The position numbers were made by a program, and so were the translations under genes. The notes beneath the pieces are model-generated. The model had not been told where the DNA came from, ran no database searches, and worked only from the letters and a program-made list of their open reading frames with translations. A stretch of DNA of 64,000 bases from Methanomicrobium antiquum (GTDB lineage: Archaea; Halobacteriota; Methanomicrobia; Methanomicrobiales; Methanomicrobiaceae), in assembly GCF_029633915.1 (NCBI RefSeq), contig NZ_CP091092.1, forward strand, positions 2,232,001 through 2,296,000, in the 5' to 3' direction. This document shows, piece by piece, positions 52,763-64,000 of this stretch; within the stretch, counting starts at the first letter, position 1, and every line of letters begins with the position of its first letter.

Positions 52763-52811
52763 AAAATATTCATTTCTAAAAATAAAAAAAATAATCTCAT
52801 TAAAAATTTTC

Positions 52812-52884
52812 AAAAAAACGTTCATGAAACAAATTTTTCATGCAATGTTTAATGAAAATCATGATTTGATTTTCATGGTAAATT
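52812..52884 (-). repeat. dispersed palindromic element, copy 11
   Basis: A reverse, partly diverged copy: AACGTTCATGAAACAAATTT, TTCATGCAATG, then AAAATCATGATTTGATTTTC. It lies between the convergent receiver and VOC genes. Confidence 0.78.
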
Positions 52885-52973
52885 ATTTATTTTAAACAGA
52901 TACTTATTGTAACTAATTTATTGGCACTCTTTTTTATGTAAATTTTTAGTGTTATACTGATTTAAGCATGCAG

Positions 52974-53549
52974 TCAGTCAAGCATGAAATTTACAATGTC
53001 AATTGGCATTGTGGTTTTTTCTGCAATTTCATTTGGCTTCATTCCAAATTTATGGAGTCTTTTTATACATACGTCCATGCGTTCGCCGATTTCTATCATA
53101 TGGCCGTCAGGGTCAAGGATTCTTAAGGTGAGCTGACACCATGGCTGTTTTTTTATTTCATGCACAAATAAACAGCCGGAATTTTTGAGAGTATTATATG
53201 TTTTTTCCATATCATCCGTTTCATAATAGATTTCAAGCATATTTTTTGAGCAGTAATCCATATCATCTGAATTTTTGTGTTTTGGTTTTGAGTCTGAACC
53301 GGAATCTGAATCATTAAAGATAACATTTCTTGCGTAATCTCCTTTCCATATTGCAAGTCCGCTTTTAAATCCGATGTTGATTCCAAGGTCTATTTCTATC
53401 TCTTCGCCCATTATGTTTGTATAGAATTCTTTTGATTTTTCTATATCATTTACAAAAAGAACAGTTGAGTTATATGATAATGGCTTATTATCATTTTTTT
53501 TCGGTGCATTTATTGTTAATTTGTCATTTATATCAGAATTTTTTGGCAT
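52974..53549 (-). CDS. VOC (glyoxalase/bleomycin-resistance) superfamily protein
   Basis: The 191-residue protein has two beta-alpha-beta-beta-beta modules. VLFVNDIEKSKEFYTNIMGEEIEID (about 29-53) is followed by IYYETDDMEKTYNTLKNSGC and LTLRILDPDGHMIEIGERMDV. The VOC fold binds a divalent metal, and here His and Glu (GHMIEIGE) are kept. An acidic insertion follows residue 80, and a C-terminal helical tail of about 35 residues resembles a small helix-turn-helix (MKPNEIAEKTTMPIDIVNFML). The substrate is unknown. Confidence 0.82.
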   Translation of the reverse strand: MPKNSDINDKLTINAPKKNDNKPLSYNSTVLFVNDIEKSKEFYTNIMGEEIEIDLGINIGFKSGLAIWKGDYARNVIFNDSDSGSDSKPKHKNSDDMDYCSKNMLEIYYETDDMEKTYNTLKNSGCLFVHEIKKQPWCQLTLRILDPDGHMIEIGERMDVCIKRLHKFGMKPNEIAEKTTMPIDIVNFMLD

Positions 53550-54129
53550 TGATTTTAATTTGGACCTTCAGGATATAAATTTTTAGCCGGGTGTTGTGAA
53601 AGTAAAACCTAAGAAAGAAGTAATATTTCCTCGCTTTTCATATTGGTTTATTGTTTATTGGTTTTTTTTGAAGATTTTTTGAAGATTTTTTAAGGTTTTG
53701 CGGGCGGCCTTTGAAATTTTTTTAAAAAAGGAGGGTCTGTCAGAGCCTCATTTGCGCGTACCTATAAAAAGAACCAGAAAAAGACCGAATCAGCGTTTTT
53801 GACACCACCCTGAAGTGACCAAAACGCACAAAATCTGCCATAACTTAACAAGGTTTATATGTGACAAAATACCACTTTGTAAGGCCGAAGTATTCTGGTG
53901 AAAAAGGCTCTAAAAGTGCCTGAAAGTAAAAAACGCCGAATATACGGAAAATAAATTAAGTATGTGGACTGTTCAGATGACTCAGTCATCTGTTACGAGT
54001 TTCCTGACTTTATGCGAGACAAACAACAGGCTTTATAATCTAATAACGCCAATATGTTATCTCACAATTCTTGATGGGGAGCCGAAACCGCCCGGATGGG
54101 GGCGTCGGTTCTGACGTTGGCATTGACAA
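53550..54129 (+). promoter_or_regulatory. rRNA operon promoter and leader
   Basis: TTTATATG (53854-53861) is a likely TATA box. A palindrome CAGATGACT-C-AGTCATCTG (53974-53992) and a strong hairpin GAGCCGA...TCGGTTC (about 54079-54113) follow in the leader. No protein gene is present. The left 150 bp are T-rich, with repeats of TGAAGATTTTT. Confidence 0.65.
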
Positions 54130-54157
54130 TGCGGAAATCTATTTAGTAACCGCTAAT
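54130..54157 (+). other. 16S processing stem, 5' arm
   Basis: TGCGGAAATCTATTTAGTAA followed by CCGCTAA is complementary to TTAGCTGGTTACTAAATAGA at 55749-55768. It flanks 16S rRNA and should form the bulge-helix-bulge stem cut by the archaeal splicing endonuclease. Confidence 0.8.
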
Positions 54158-54265
54158 TCCTTTGTGATTTTAAAAAACTGAAATAATGTGAGCTTATAGC
54201 TTACAGGTTTATACAAGTCGATAGAACAAGTGTGCCGAAGTGAAAAGTATCTTCAATAATAATTA

Positions 54266-55733
<1,468 letters not shown>

Positions 55734-55813
55734 AACGACAGATCACACATTAGCTGGTTACTAAATAGACCGTAAAATTGTCGATGCCAATAGAAATAGA
55801 GAATAAAGTTCAG

Positions 55814-55886
55814 GGGCTCATAGCTCAGCTGGAAGAGCGCGGCGTTTGCAACGCCGAGGCCGGGGGTTCAAATCCCCCTGGGTCCA
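55814..55886 (+). tRNA. tRNA-Ala (TGC)
   Basis: A 73-base cloverleaf with acceptor GGGCTCA/TGGGTCC plus discriminator A, D loop TAGCTCAGCTGGAAGAGC, anticodon loop TTTGCAA with TGC at 55847-55849, and T loop GGTTCAAATCC. CCA is not encoded. Its place between 16S and 23S is usual for Euryarchaeota. Confidence 0.98.
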
Positions 55887-55998
55887 CTTAAGCTGAATTT
55901 TAACCGATTCAGCTTTACGATGCACCCGGAAATGTGAATTACCGGGGAAGGTCTGAGAGTCAGCACGCGACGCAACTGACTCGTTGACGACATGCACA

Positions 55999-56048
55999 GG
56001 TATACAACACACTAGACGTTAAATGGATTTTAGCGGTTAAACCGATAC
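55999..56048 (+). other. 23S processing stem, 5' arm
   Basis: GGTATACAACACACTAGA and GATTTTAGCGGTTAAACC are complementary to GGTTAAAACCGCTAAAATTC and TCTAGATTGTGTTGTATAC at 58979-59027. The long stem encloses 23S rRNA and should be cleaved during maturation. Confidence 0.82.
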
Positions 56049-56061
56049 AAAAAATTGCTGA

Positions 56062-58967
<2,906 letters not shown>

Positions 58968-59085
58968 CAGTAATATACGGTTAAAACCGCTAAAATTCAG
59001 ACGAAATCTAGATTGTGTTGTATACTTATCCGTCACCGGAAAAAATATAAGAATCGTAAGGTTCAGTCCTTACTTCCGGTTTTCA

Positions 59086-59205
59086 ATTGCGGCCACAGCA
59101 ACGGGGCAACACCCGGACTCATTCCGAACCCGGCAGTTAAGCCCGTTTACGTCAGATGCGGTACTGAGATACGCGAGTTCTCGGAAAACATCTAACGCTG
59201 CAATT
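59086..59205 (+). rRNA. 5S ribosomal RNA
   Basis: About 120 bases starting ATTGCGGCCACAGCAACGGG, with CACCCGGACTCATTCCGAAC and GTACTGAGATACGCG. The ends pair (ATTGCGG.../...CGCTGCAAT). A spacer with a hairpin GTAAGG...CCTTAC separates it from 23S. It ends the operon. Confidence 0.95.
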
Positions 59206-59223
59206 GTTCTTGAAAGAGAAAGT

Positions 59224-59242
59224 CTTTTTTGTTAGTTTTTTT
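59224..59242 (+). terminator. T-tract terminator of rRNA operon
   Basis: Two T runs (6 and 7 bases) lie 18-36 bases after 5S rRNA, typical of archaeal transcription termination. Confidence 0.75.
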
Positions 59243-59301
59243 ATGTTTAAAGTTCTATTTTGCTTTAGTTTCATCTTTTATGTTCTACTGTTAATTATGT
59301 A

Positions 59302-59337
59302 TTTACCATGAAAAATTTGTTTCATGAACGTTTTTTC
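59302..59337 (+). repeat. dispersed palindromic element, copy 12 (hairpin 2 only)
   Basis: TTTACCATGAAAAATTTGTTTCATGAACGTTTTTT has hairpin 2 and the tail but lacks hairpin 1. It follows the rRNA operon terminator. The rest of 59338-59640 is AT-rich and holds only the promoter region of the carbonic anhydrase gene. Confidence 0.75.
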
Positions 59338-59640
59338 AAATAGACTCTCTGTTTTGTATATACTTTTTCATCTACATTTATTTCGCATAAGCGTCGAATT
59401 TAAAATTCAAAAGATAAATTTGTCATAAACAGTTTTTTGCCTAAAATTTATTTTTATTCTTTAATTTTATTGATTTTTAAAAAATATTTAAAATTAAAAA
59501 TCAGGATTTATGAAATTGATAAAAAAACCCGGGATTATCATCAGAATCAAAAAAAAATATTATATTATCTTTTATTTGGGAAAACAAAATTTTAAATAAT
59601 CTTCATTTAAGATTTACCATTTATCAGAGGTTATACAAAA

Positions 59641-60222
59641 ATGGTACAGAAATTACTAGCAGGGAACAAAATTTTTTTGGAAGAAGATTTTAAAAAGAAT
59701 CGCAATCACTACCAAAACCTGCAAACCGGGCAGAGTCCACATACACTTATCATAGGATGTTCTGATTCAAGAGTAAATGTAGAAAGAATATTCGGAGCAG
59801 AAATGGGAGAAATTTTTGTTCACCGAAATATTGGGAATATCGTTGCAAAAGATGATTCAAACTTAGGAACTGTTCTTGAGTATGCAGTAACACATCTTGG
59901 TGTATCGTCAGTTATTGTTCTTGGTCATTCAGAGTGCGGTGCAATGAAAGCTCTTATGGAAGGCGGGCATGGCAAATATATTCCCGGATGGCTAGAAAAT
60001 GCAAAAGCCGCAAAAGAATATGTAGACAGTTTGAATTTATCAGAAAGCACTCCTGAAGAGAAGAAAAAGAAACTGACCTTACTTGAAAAAGAAAACATTT
60101 CTTTGCAGGTCAAAAATTTGTATTCATACGATTTTGTAAAAAAAGCTTCAGAAAGTGGCAAATTAATTGTAAAAGGCCTTTATTATTCTCTTGAAGATGG
60201 AACAATAGAAGAGGTAGTTTAA
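59641..60222 (+). CDS. beta-class carbonic anhydrase
   Basis: The 193-residue enzyme interconverts CO2 and bicarbonate. Zinc ligands are likely Cys40 in IIGCSDSRVN, His96 and Cys99 in VLGHSECGAM. The Asp42-Arg44 dyad of the family is present. The length is normal. In a CO2-using methanogen it may supply bicarbonate or CO2 to biosynthesis. It stands alone after the rRNA operon. Confidence 0.95.
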   Translation: MVQKLLAGNKIFLEEDFKKNRNHYQNLQTGQSPHTLIIGCSDSRVNVERIFGAEMGEIFVHRNIGNIVAKDDSNLGTVLEYAVTHLGVSSVIVLGHSECGAMKALMEGGHGKYIPGWLENAKAAKEYVDSLNLSESTPEEKKKKLTLLEKENISLQVKNLYSYDFVKKASESGKLIVKGLYYSLEDGTIEEVV

Positions 60223-60300
60223 ATAATCTAAAAATCTGTTGTTTAAAAAACATTAATCAGAGGATTACAGATATTTTTACTGATTATTGACTTTTAATTT

Positions 60301-62322
60301 TTATTTTTTATTTTTTTGACTTTTATTTTTTAATGATTTTATTTTATTCTCATAAGAAATCTCTCTTGCATATGAACAGATAATCTCTGAATCTCCTGAA
60401 TGAAGATAATTTTCAGAAATTTCGGCTGATATTAACCTTCCATCAGAGCTTTTCAATTCTGTAATGTATCTTCTTGAACCTGTGTTTTTAAGCTGGCTGA
60501 AGGTTTCCTTATAGATATTTTCTGTCTGATTAGAAATTAAATCAAAAATTCTCTTCTTTAAAATAATATTTTTTGAATAATTAAAAAGTCTGCATGCAGT
60601 CTTATTGGCATAGATAATGCACCCTTCCTTATCAGAATAAAAAACAGAATCAGGAGCGGATTCGACTGCAAACTGTGTCATAAGAAGCCTCTTTTCATAT
60701 TTTTTCTGTTTTGTCAGGTCTTTTCCGAAAAAAATCAGATTCTTAATTCCAAATTCGTTTTTTACCGGGTACATAAGAACATTTGCAAAACGTTCTTCAT
60801 TATTGAAAAAATAAGTATAATTTTCAGAACCGGGTTTTTTATCAGCAATTACAGAGTCAATCTGACTAAAAAGTCTTTTTTGGTTTTTATTTCCGAATAT
60901 ATCCGTTATATAATAGCTTTGTTTTTCATCATCGGATATTCTAAGAAGTTTTTTTATTGTGCTGTTTGAATATTCAATTGTTCCGTTCGGAGAAGAAATA
61001 CCGATTATATCCGGAGAATTGTCAATTATCGAGAGATTTTTAAAATCTATGTGCTTTAATCTCAAAATCATCCCAAGAATGTTTGATGCAATAATAATTG
61101 TTTCGGCATCCTCTCTCTCCCATTTTTTCTTCTCAAAACAGTCCTCTATTATTATGACCAGTTTTTTATTATTGTCAAGAGATACCGGTATTCTTAGAAG
61201 TGAAAGTGTTTTACAGATGTCAAGAATTACCTGATTCTCTTTTGTTGTGTTTTGGCTTATAATAAAAAGAGGTTTATCACCTGTTGGTTTCTCCTGTAAA
61301 AAAGCTTTTTTGGAACTTTCCTTCATTGTCAAAAGTTTCTCAATCTCCGGACAATTTTTTATTTCCAGAGCACACCATTCAAATTTCTTGTCATATTCAC
61401 CTGTCAGGGTTATATCGTCATTTCCGATAAAAACCGTTATTCTTGAAGTTTCAAGTGTTATTCCAAGAATATGAAGAAGATTTGAAATGTCAGTTTTGAC
61501 TGATTTGGAATTAAGAATTGATGATACAGCTGTTCCGACAGCATCGAAAAGACGGCTTTTAAAATTAAGACTCTTTAAGGATGCATTCTGCATTGAAAGA
61601 TCTAAAACTGCACATATTATTCTGTCTGATTTTTCTGTTTCATCAAAAAAACCTGAAAATAAAATTCTTGCCGGAAATAAATTCCCGTCTTTTCTGTAAA
61701 GACTAATTAAAACTCCTGACTGTCTGTCTCCCCTGTTTTTCTTAACAACAGAAAAAAATGAATCTTTTGCCTCCTTTTTGCTCTCATCTAAAATACAGGA
61801 GAAAAAGTCGTTTCCCAAAATATCTTTTGTATCACATTCAAAACATTTAATCCATTCATCATTGACGTTTATCATTCGTCCGGAATTGTTTAAAAGTGCC
61901 AGTGGAACTGGTGATTTCAGAAAAACAGATTTGAATTTTTTAATTCCGGCAGAAATTGTGTTTTCAATATTAGATATTGTATATGATGTCCGGATTATCT
62001 CTGCAAGATCACAGCCGGTTGTTTCATCATCAATATATCTGACTCTGAGGTTGGGATATTTTCTAAAAATAAAACAGTCCTCACTATTTCCTCTTATCAA
62101 AAGAAGAGATGATATATCTAAATCTTCGTCAAACAATGTTTCCGGGTTTGATTTTTCAGAGATGGTATACAAAATCACGTCAAAGTAATCATCTCTTATT
62201 TCATCAGCCGCATCTTCATCATATTGTGCGGCAGAAACCCTGAAATCCTCAAAATTCTGAAGATATTTTTTTGTCTGTTCAAGTCTTAAAACATCTCTGT
62301 CACATATAAGTATTCGAATCAA
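60301..62322 (-). CDS. degenerate receiver-PAS-GAF-PAS-PAS signalling protein without kinase
   Basis: The 673-residue protein starts with TTG at 62322 after GAGGGG. The N-terminal receiver-like domain (about 1-115) keeps the acidic CDRD. The position of the phosphoacceptor Asp in FDVILYTISE is changed, so it should not be phosphorylated. PAS (about 130-250), a GAF-like part (about 255-425) and two PAS domains (about 430-535 and 540-655) follow, with a Lys-rich tail. No histidine kinase, DNA-binding or GGDEF domain is present. It probably acts by protein contact. Confidence 0.85.
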   Translation of the reverse strand: MIRILICDRDVLRLEQTKKYLQNFEDFRVSAAQYDEDAADEIRDDYFDVILYTISEKSNPETLFDEDLDISSLLLIRGNSEDCFIFRKYPNLRVRYIDDETTGCDLAEIIRTSYTISNIENTISAGIKKFKSVFLKSPVPLALLNNSGRMINVNDEWIKCFECDTKDILGNDFFSCILDESKKEAKDSFFSVVKKNRGDRQSGVLISLYRKDGNLFPARILFSGFFDETEKSDRIICAVLDLSMQNASLKSLNFKSRLFDAVGTAVSSILNSKSVKTDISNLLHILGITLETSRITVFIGNDDITLTGEYDKKFEWCALEIKNCPEIEKLLTMKESSKKAFLQEKPTGDKPLFIISQNTTKENQVILDICKTLSLLRIPVSLDNNKKLVIIIEDCFEKKKWEREDAETIIIASNILGMILRLKHIDFKNLSIIDNSPDIIGISSPNGTIEYSNSTIKKLLRISDDEKQSYYITDIFGNKNQKRLFSQIDSVIADKKPGSENYTYFFNNEERFANVLMYPVKNEFGIKNLIFFGKDLTKQKKYEKRLLMTQFAVESAPDSVFYSDKEGCIIYANKTACRLFNYSKNIILKKRIFDLISNQTENIYKETFSQLKNTGSRRYITELKSSDGRLISAEISENYLHSGDSEIICSYAREISYENKIKSLKNKSQKNKK

Positions 62323-62509
62323 AAAAACCCCTCATTTTTGCATCCCTTATTTTTATCCCTTGATTTATCGCCGGATATAGTTTATAATCCGCCATTTATT
62401 TTAACTTTATTCAGAATTTTCTAAACCGGAATATTTCAGAATTTTGGTTTCATACACTTCTTTGGTTTACAAAAGTATAGATATTATAAAGTCTATTTTT
62501 GGTTTAGTT

Positions 62510-62767
62510 ATGACAAAAAGAGTTCACGATCAAAAAATTGTTATGGACAAAGTAAACTCGCTTTTTAACCAATATGATGAATTCGATATAATCTCAGGTG
62601 AACTTGCATCACTTGGGTTTGTAAGAACCGGTGGTAAATTTGATGTTGCCGCCTTTGAAAATACAGATCTTGAAGTTTATGTGCATATAAGTCTTGAAGA
62701 TGAAAAAAAGATAAAAAATTTTGAGGTTGTTACATTTTCAGAGATAAAAGATGCATTAGAGAAATAA
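62510..62767 (+). CDS. small cytoplasmic protein, unknown
   Basis: The start at 62510 (MTKRVHDQKIVMDKV) is preferred. A TATA-like ATATTATAAAG lies about 27 bases upstream, which suggests a leaderless transcript. A longer frame to 62444 adds an unlikely hydrophobic stretch. The 85-residue product is acidic and appears to be mixed alpha/beta (ASLGFVRTGGKFDVAAFENT, LEVYVHISLEDEKKI). It was not recognised. Confidence 0.7.
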   Translation: MTKRVHDQKIVMDKVNSLFNQYDEFDIISGELASLGFVRTGGKFDVAAFENTDLEVYVHISLEDEKKIKNFEVVTFSEIKDALEK

Positions 62768-62771
62768 TTCT

Positions 62772-62867
62772 CTAAAAAAGTCCATGAGATTAATTTCTCA
62801 TGAAAATGTTTATGAAATTATATTTCATGCACTTTTTCATGTAAATTACAATGTAATTATCATGATA
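62772..62867 (-). repeat. dispersed palindromic element, copy 13 (extended)
   Basis: A reverse copy with two tandem hairpin-2-like palindromes (CATGAGATTAATTTCTCATG and ATGAAATTATATTTCATG). Hairpin 1 is AATTAC-AAT-GTAATT. It lies between convergent genes. The third stem variant again keeps pairing. Confidence 0.85.
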
Positions 62868-62892
62868 AATCACATTTTTTTTGGTAAAAGAT

Positions 62893-64000
62893 TCAGGGAA
62901 CAGATTTGACATCTCCTCTTCTGAGGCATATTATAATATTAATTGTTCCAAGCAGTGCCATTGCCAGAAATACGAAATGCATGCCCTCCAAAAATTCAGG
63001 CAACAGTTTTGGTGTTATTGTTGAGTTTCCTGAGAAGATTGTTATGACTGTCGCTGCTATGCTTATACTTACTATATTTCCTATCTGTTCTGTTGTATTT
63101 GCAATTCCTGATGCTTCTCCCTGATATTCCTTTTTTACCGAACTCATGATGGCGCTTTTGTTTGGTGATGAGAAAAACGCATATCCTGTGCCTGTCAGTG
63201 CAAGCATTAGTGATATTAGAGTCAGGCCTGTTTTTGTCTCAGAAATATTGGCATAAAAGATGAGTGTTATGACGATTAAACCCATTCCAAAGGCTGTTAC
63301 ATATTTTGGCTCAATTTTATCGGATAAATGACCGGCAACAGGCGAGAGTGCACCCTGCATCAGTGATGCCGGCAGAAGAAGGATTCCGGTGGCAAATGCA
63401 CTGTAATAAAGGCCGCTTTCAAGGTATATTGAAAGTGTATATGCAATACAGCCGATTGTCATGTAGTATAAGAGATCTGCACAAACCGAGTATGTAAACA
63501 ACCGGTTTTTTCTAAAGAGCGAAAACATAAGAAGCGGATTTTTAGATTTTTTTTCAATAACCAAAAAGAGTGAAAAGAGAACTGCTCCCAAGATTAGAAA
63601 ATTAAGTCTTAATCCGGGCAAAAATCCCGAAATTCCTACAGCAATCATAAATATTGCAGGGCAGAAAAGAAGCATTCCTGCGGTGTCAAAGTCGGGATAT
63701 CTTTTTTCTTCAAACTTATGTTTACTTTTGGATACAAAGAAATCATCATTATTCCGGCCGCTTTTTTTGTATGCAAGAAATCCTGCAAATAAAATTACTG
63801 GTGTCGGTATTAAAAAGACGGCCTGCCAGCCGAAGATTTCGGCGGAGATGCTTCCGGTTAAAAGACCTGAAATATAGCCGAAATATCCTGCAAAAAGAAA
63901 AAAGCCTATTGCGCATCCACGGCTTTTCAGGGGATGCACTTTTGTTATCAGGACAAGGGCACAGGCTGTCATCATTCCATCGCCGATTCCCTGAATGAAT
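62893..64000 (-). CDS. MFS drug-efflux-type transporter (partial)
   Basis: The frame is open to the right end of the window, so the N terminus is missing. The visible part reads in from QGIGDGMM (family motif of the 14-helix DHA2/EmrB-like group), followed by SRGCAIGFFLFAGYFGYISG and about ten more membrane segments. A conserved Asp/Lys-containing loop is GHLSDKIEPKYV. It most likely exports drugs or small toxic molecules by proton antiport. The substrate is unknown. Confidence 0.88.
   Translation of the reverse strand, partial: FIQGIGDGMMTACALVLITKVHPLKSRGCAIGFFLFAGYFGYISGLLTGSISAEIFGWQAVFLIPTPVILFAGFLAYKKSGRNNDDFFVSKSKHKFEEKRYPDFDTAGMLLFCPAIFMIAVGISGFLPGLRLNFLILGAVLFSLFLVIEKKSKNPLLMFSLFRKNRLFTYSVCADLLYYMTIGCIAYTLSIYLESGLYYSAFATGILLLPASLMQGALSPVAGHLSDKIEPKYVTAFGMGLIVITLIFYANISETKTGLTLISLMLALTGTGYAFFSSPNKSAIMSSVKKEYQGEASGIANTTEQIGNIVSISIAATVITIFSGNSTITPKLLPEFLEGMHFVFLAMALLGTINIIICLRRGDVKSVP

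Overview
The window is AT-rich archaeal chromosome from a methanogen, most likely of the order Methanomicrobiales. The support is methenyl-tetrahydromethanopterin cyclohydrolase, methanogenesis marker protein 12, Orc1/Cdc6 initiators, archaeal origin recognition boxes, Hel308, KEOPS Cgi121, archaeosortases, an archaellin-like protein and an archaeal 16S-tRNA-Ala-23S-5S operon. Strong GGAGG-type Shine-Dalgarno sites, occasional TTG starts and some leaderless-looking genes are seen. No CRISPR array, intact insertion sequence or prophage was seen.

Layout. 0-12.8 kb is mostly housekeeping: archaellin-like protein, TPR protein, cupin lipoprotein, mch, a second orc1/cdc6, a C/D box sRNA gene, apgM, a sugar-nucleotide epimerase, thiM-thiE and uraA-upp. 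12.8-24.5 kb is an accessory region of exported proteins. Four minus-strand operons each begin with the same promoter, structured leader and signal-peptide module fused to unrelated mature proteins. A second gene for a lipoprotein, membrane or surface protein follows each one. Beside them lie a divergent pair (secreted protein plus membrane-bound double winged-helix regulator) and a partly deleted duplicate of one operon. 24.6-32.7 kb carries a PopT-like transporter, a CPBP protease, methanogenesis marker 12, a Cache-domain histidine kinase, a Cache-type lipoprotein and a KH protein.

33.4-44 kb is the replication origin neighbourhood: hel308, cgi121, a 2.1-kb gene-free origin with inverted origin recognition boxes and tandem repeats, and the origin-linked orc1/cdc6. 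An Lrp-type regulator and an aminotransferase follow, and further boxes lie before hel308 and before purA. 44-46.7 kb is a purA, Trm112-like, membrane protein, cbiB cluster. 46.8-53.5 kb has two signal-transduction loci (a Cache-HAMP-PAS kinase; a DNA-binding PAS kinase with its receiver partner and a perfect upstream palindrome), two tandem archaeosortases and a VOC protein. 53.6-59.2 kb is the rRNA operon with recognisable processing stems. The right end has a beta-carbonic anhydrase, a REC/PAS/GAF protein, a small unknown gene and a truncated MFS transporter.

Beyond the genes, a family of about thirteen intergenic palindromic elements is scattered through the whole window. The two stems co-vary between copies, which suggests a structured RNA or a palindromic repeat. 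The C/D box sRNA has two guides, and both match 23S rRNA encoded 51-52 kb away in this window.
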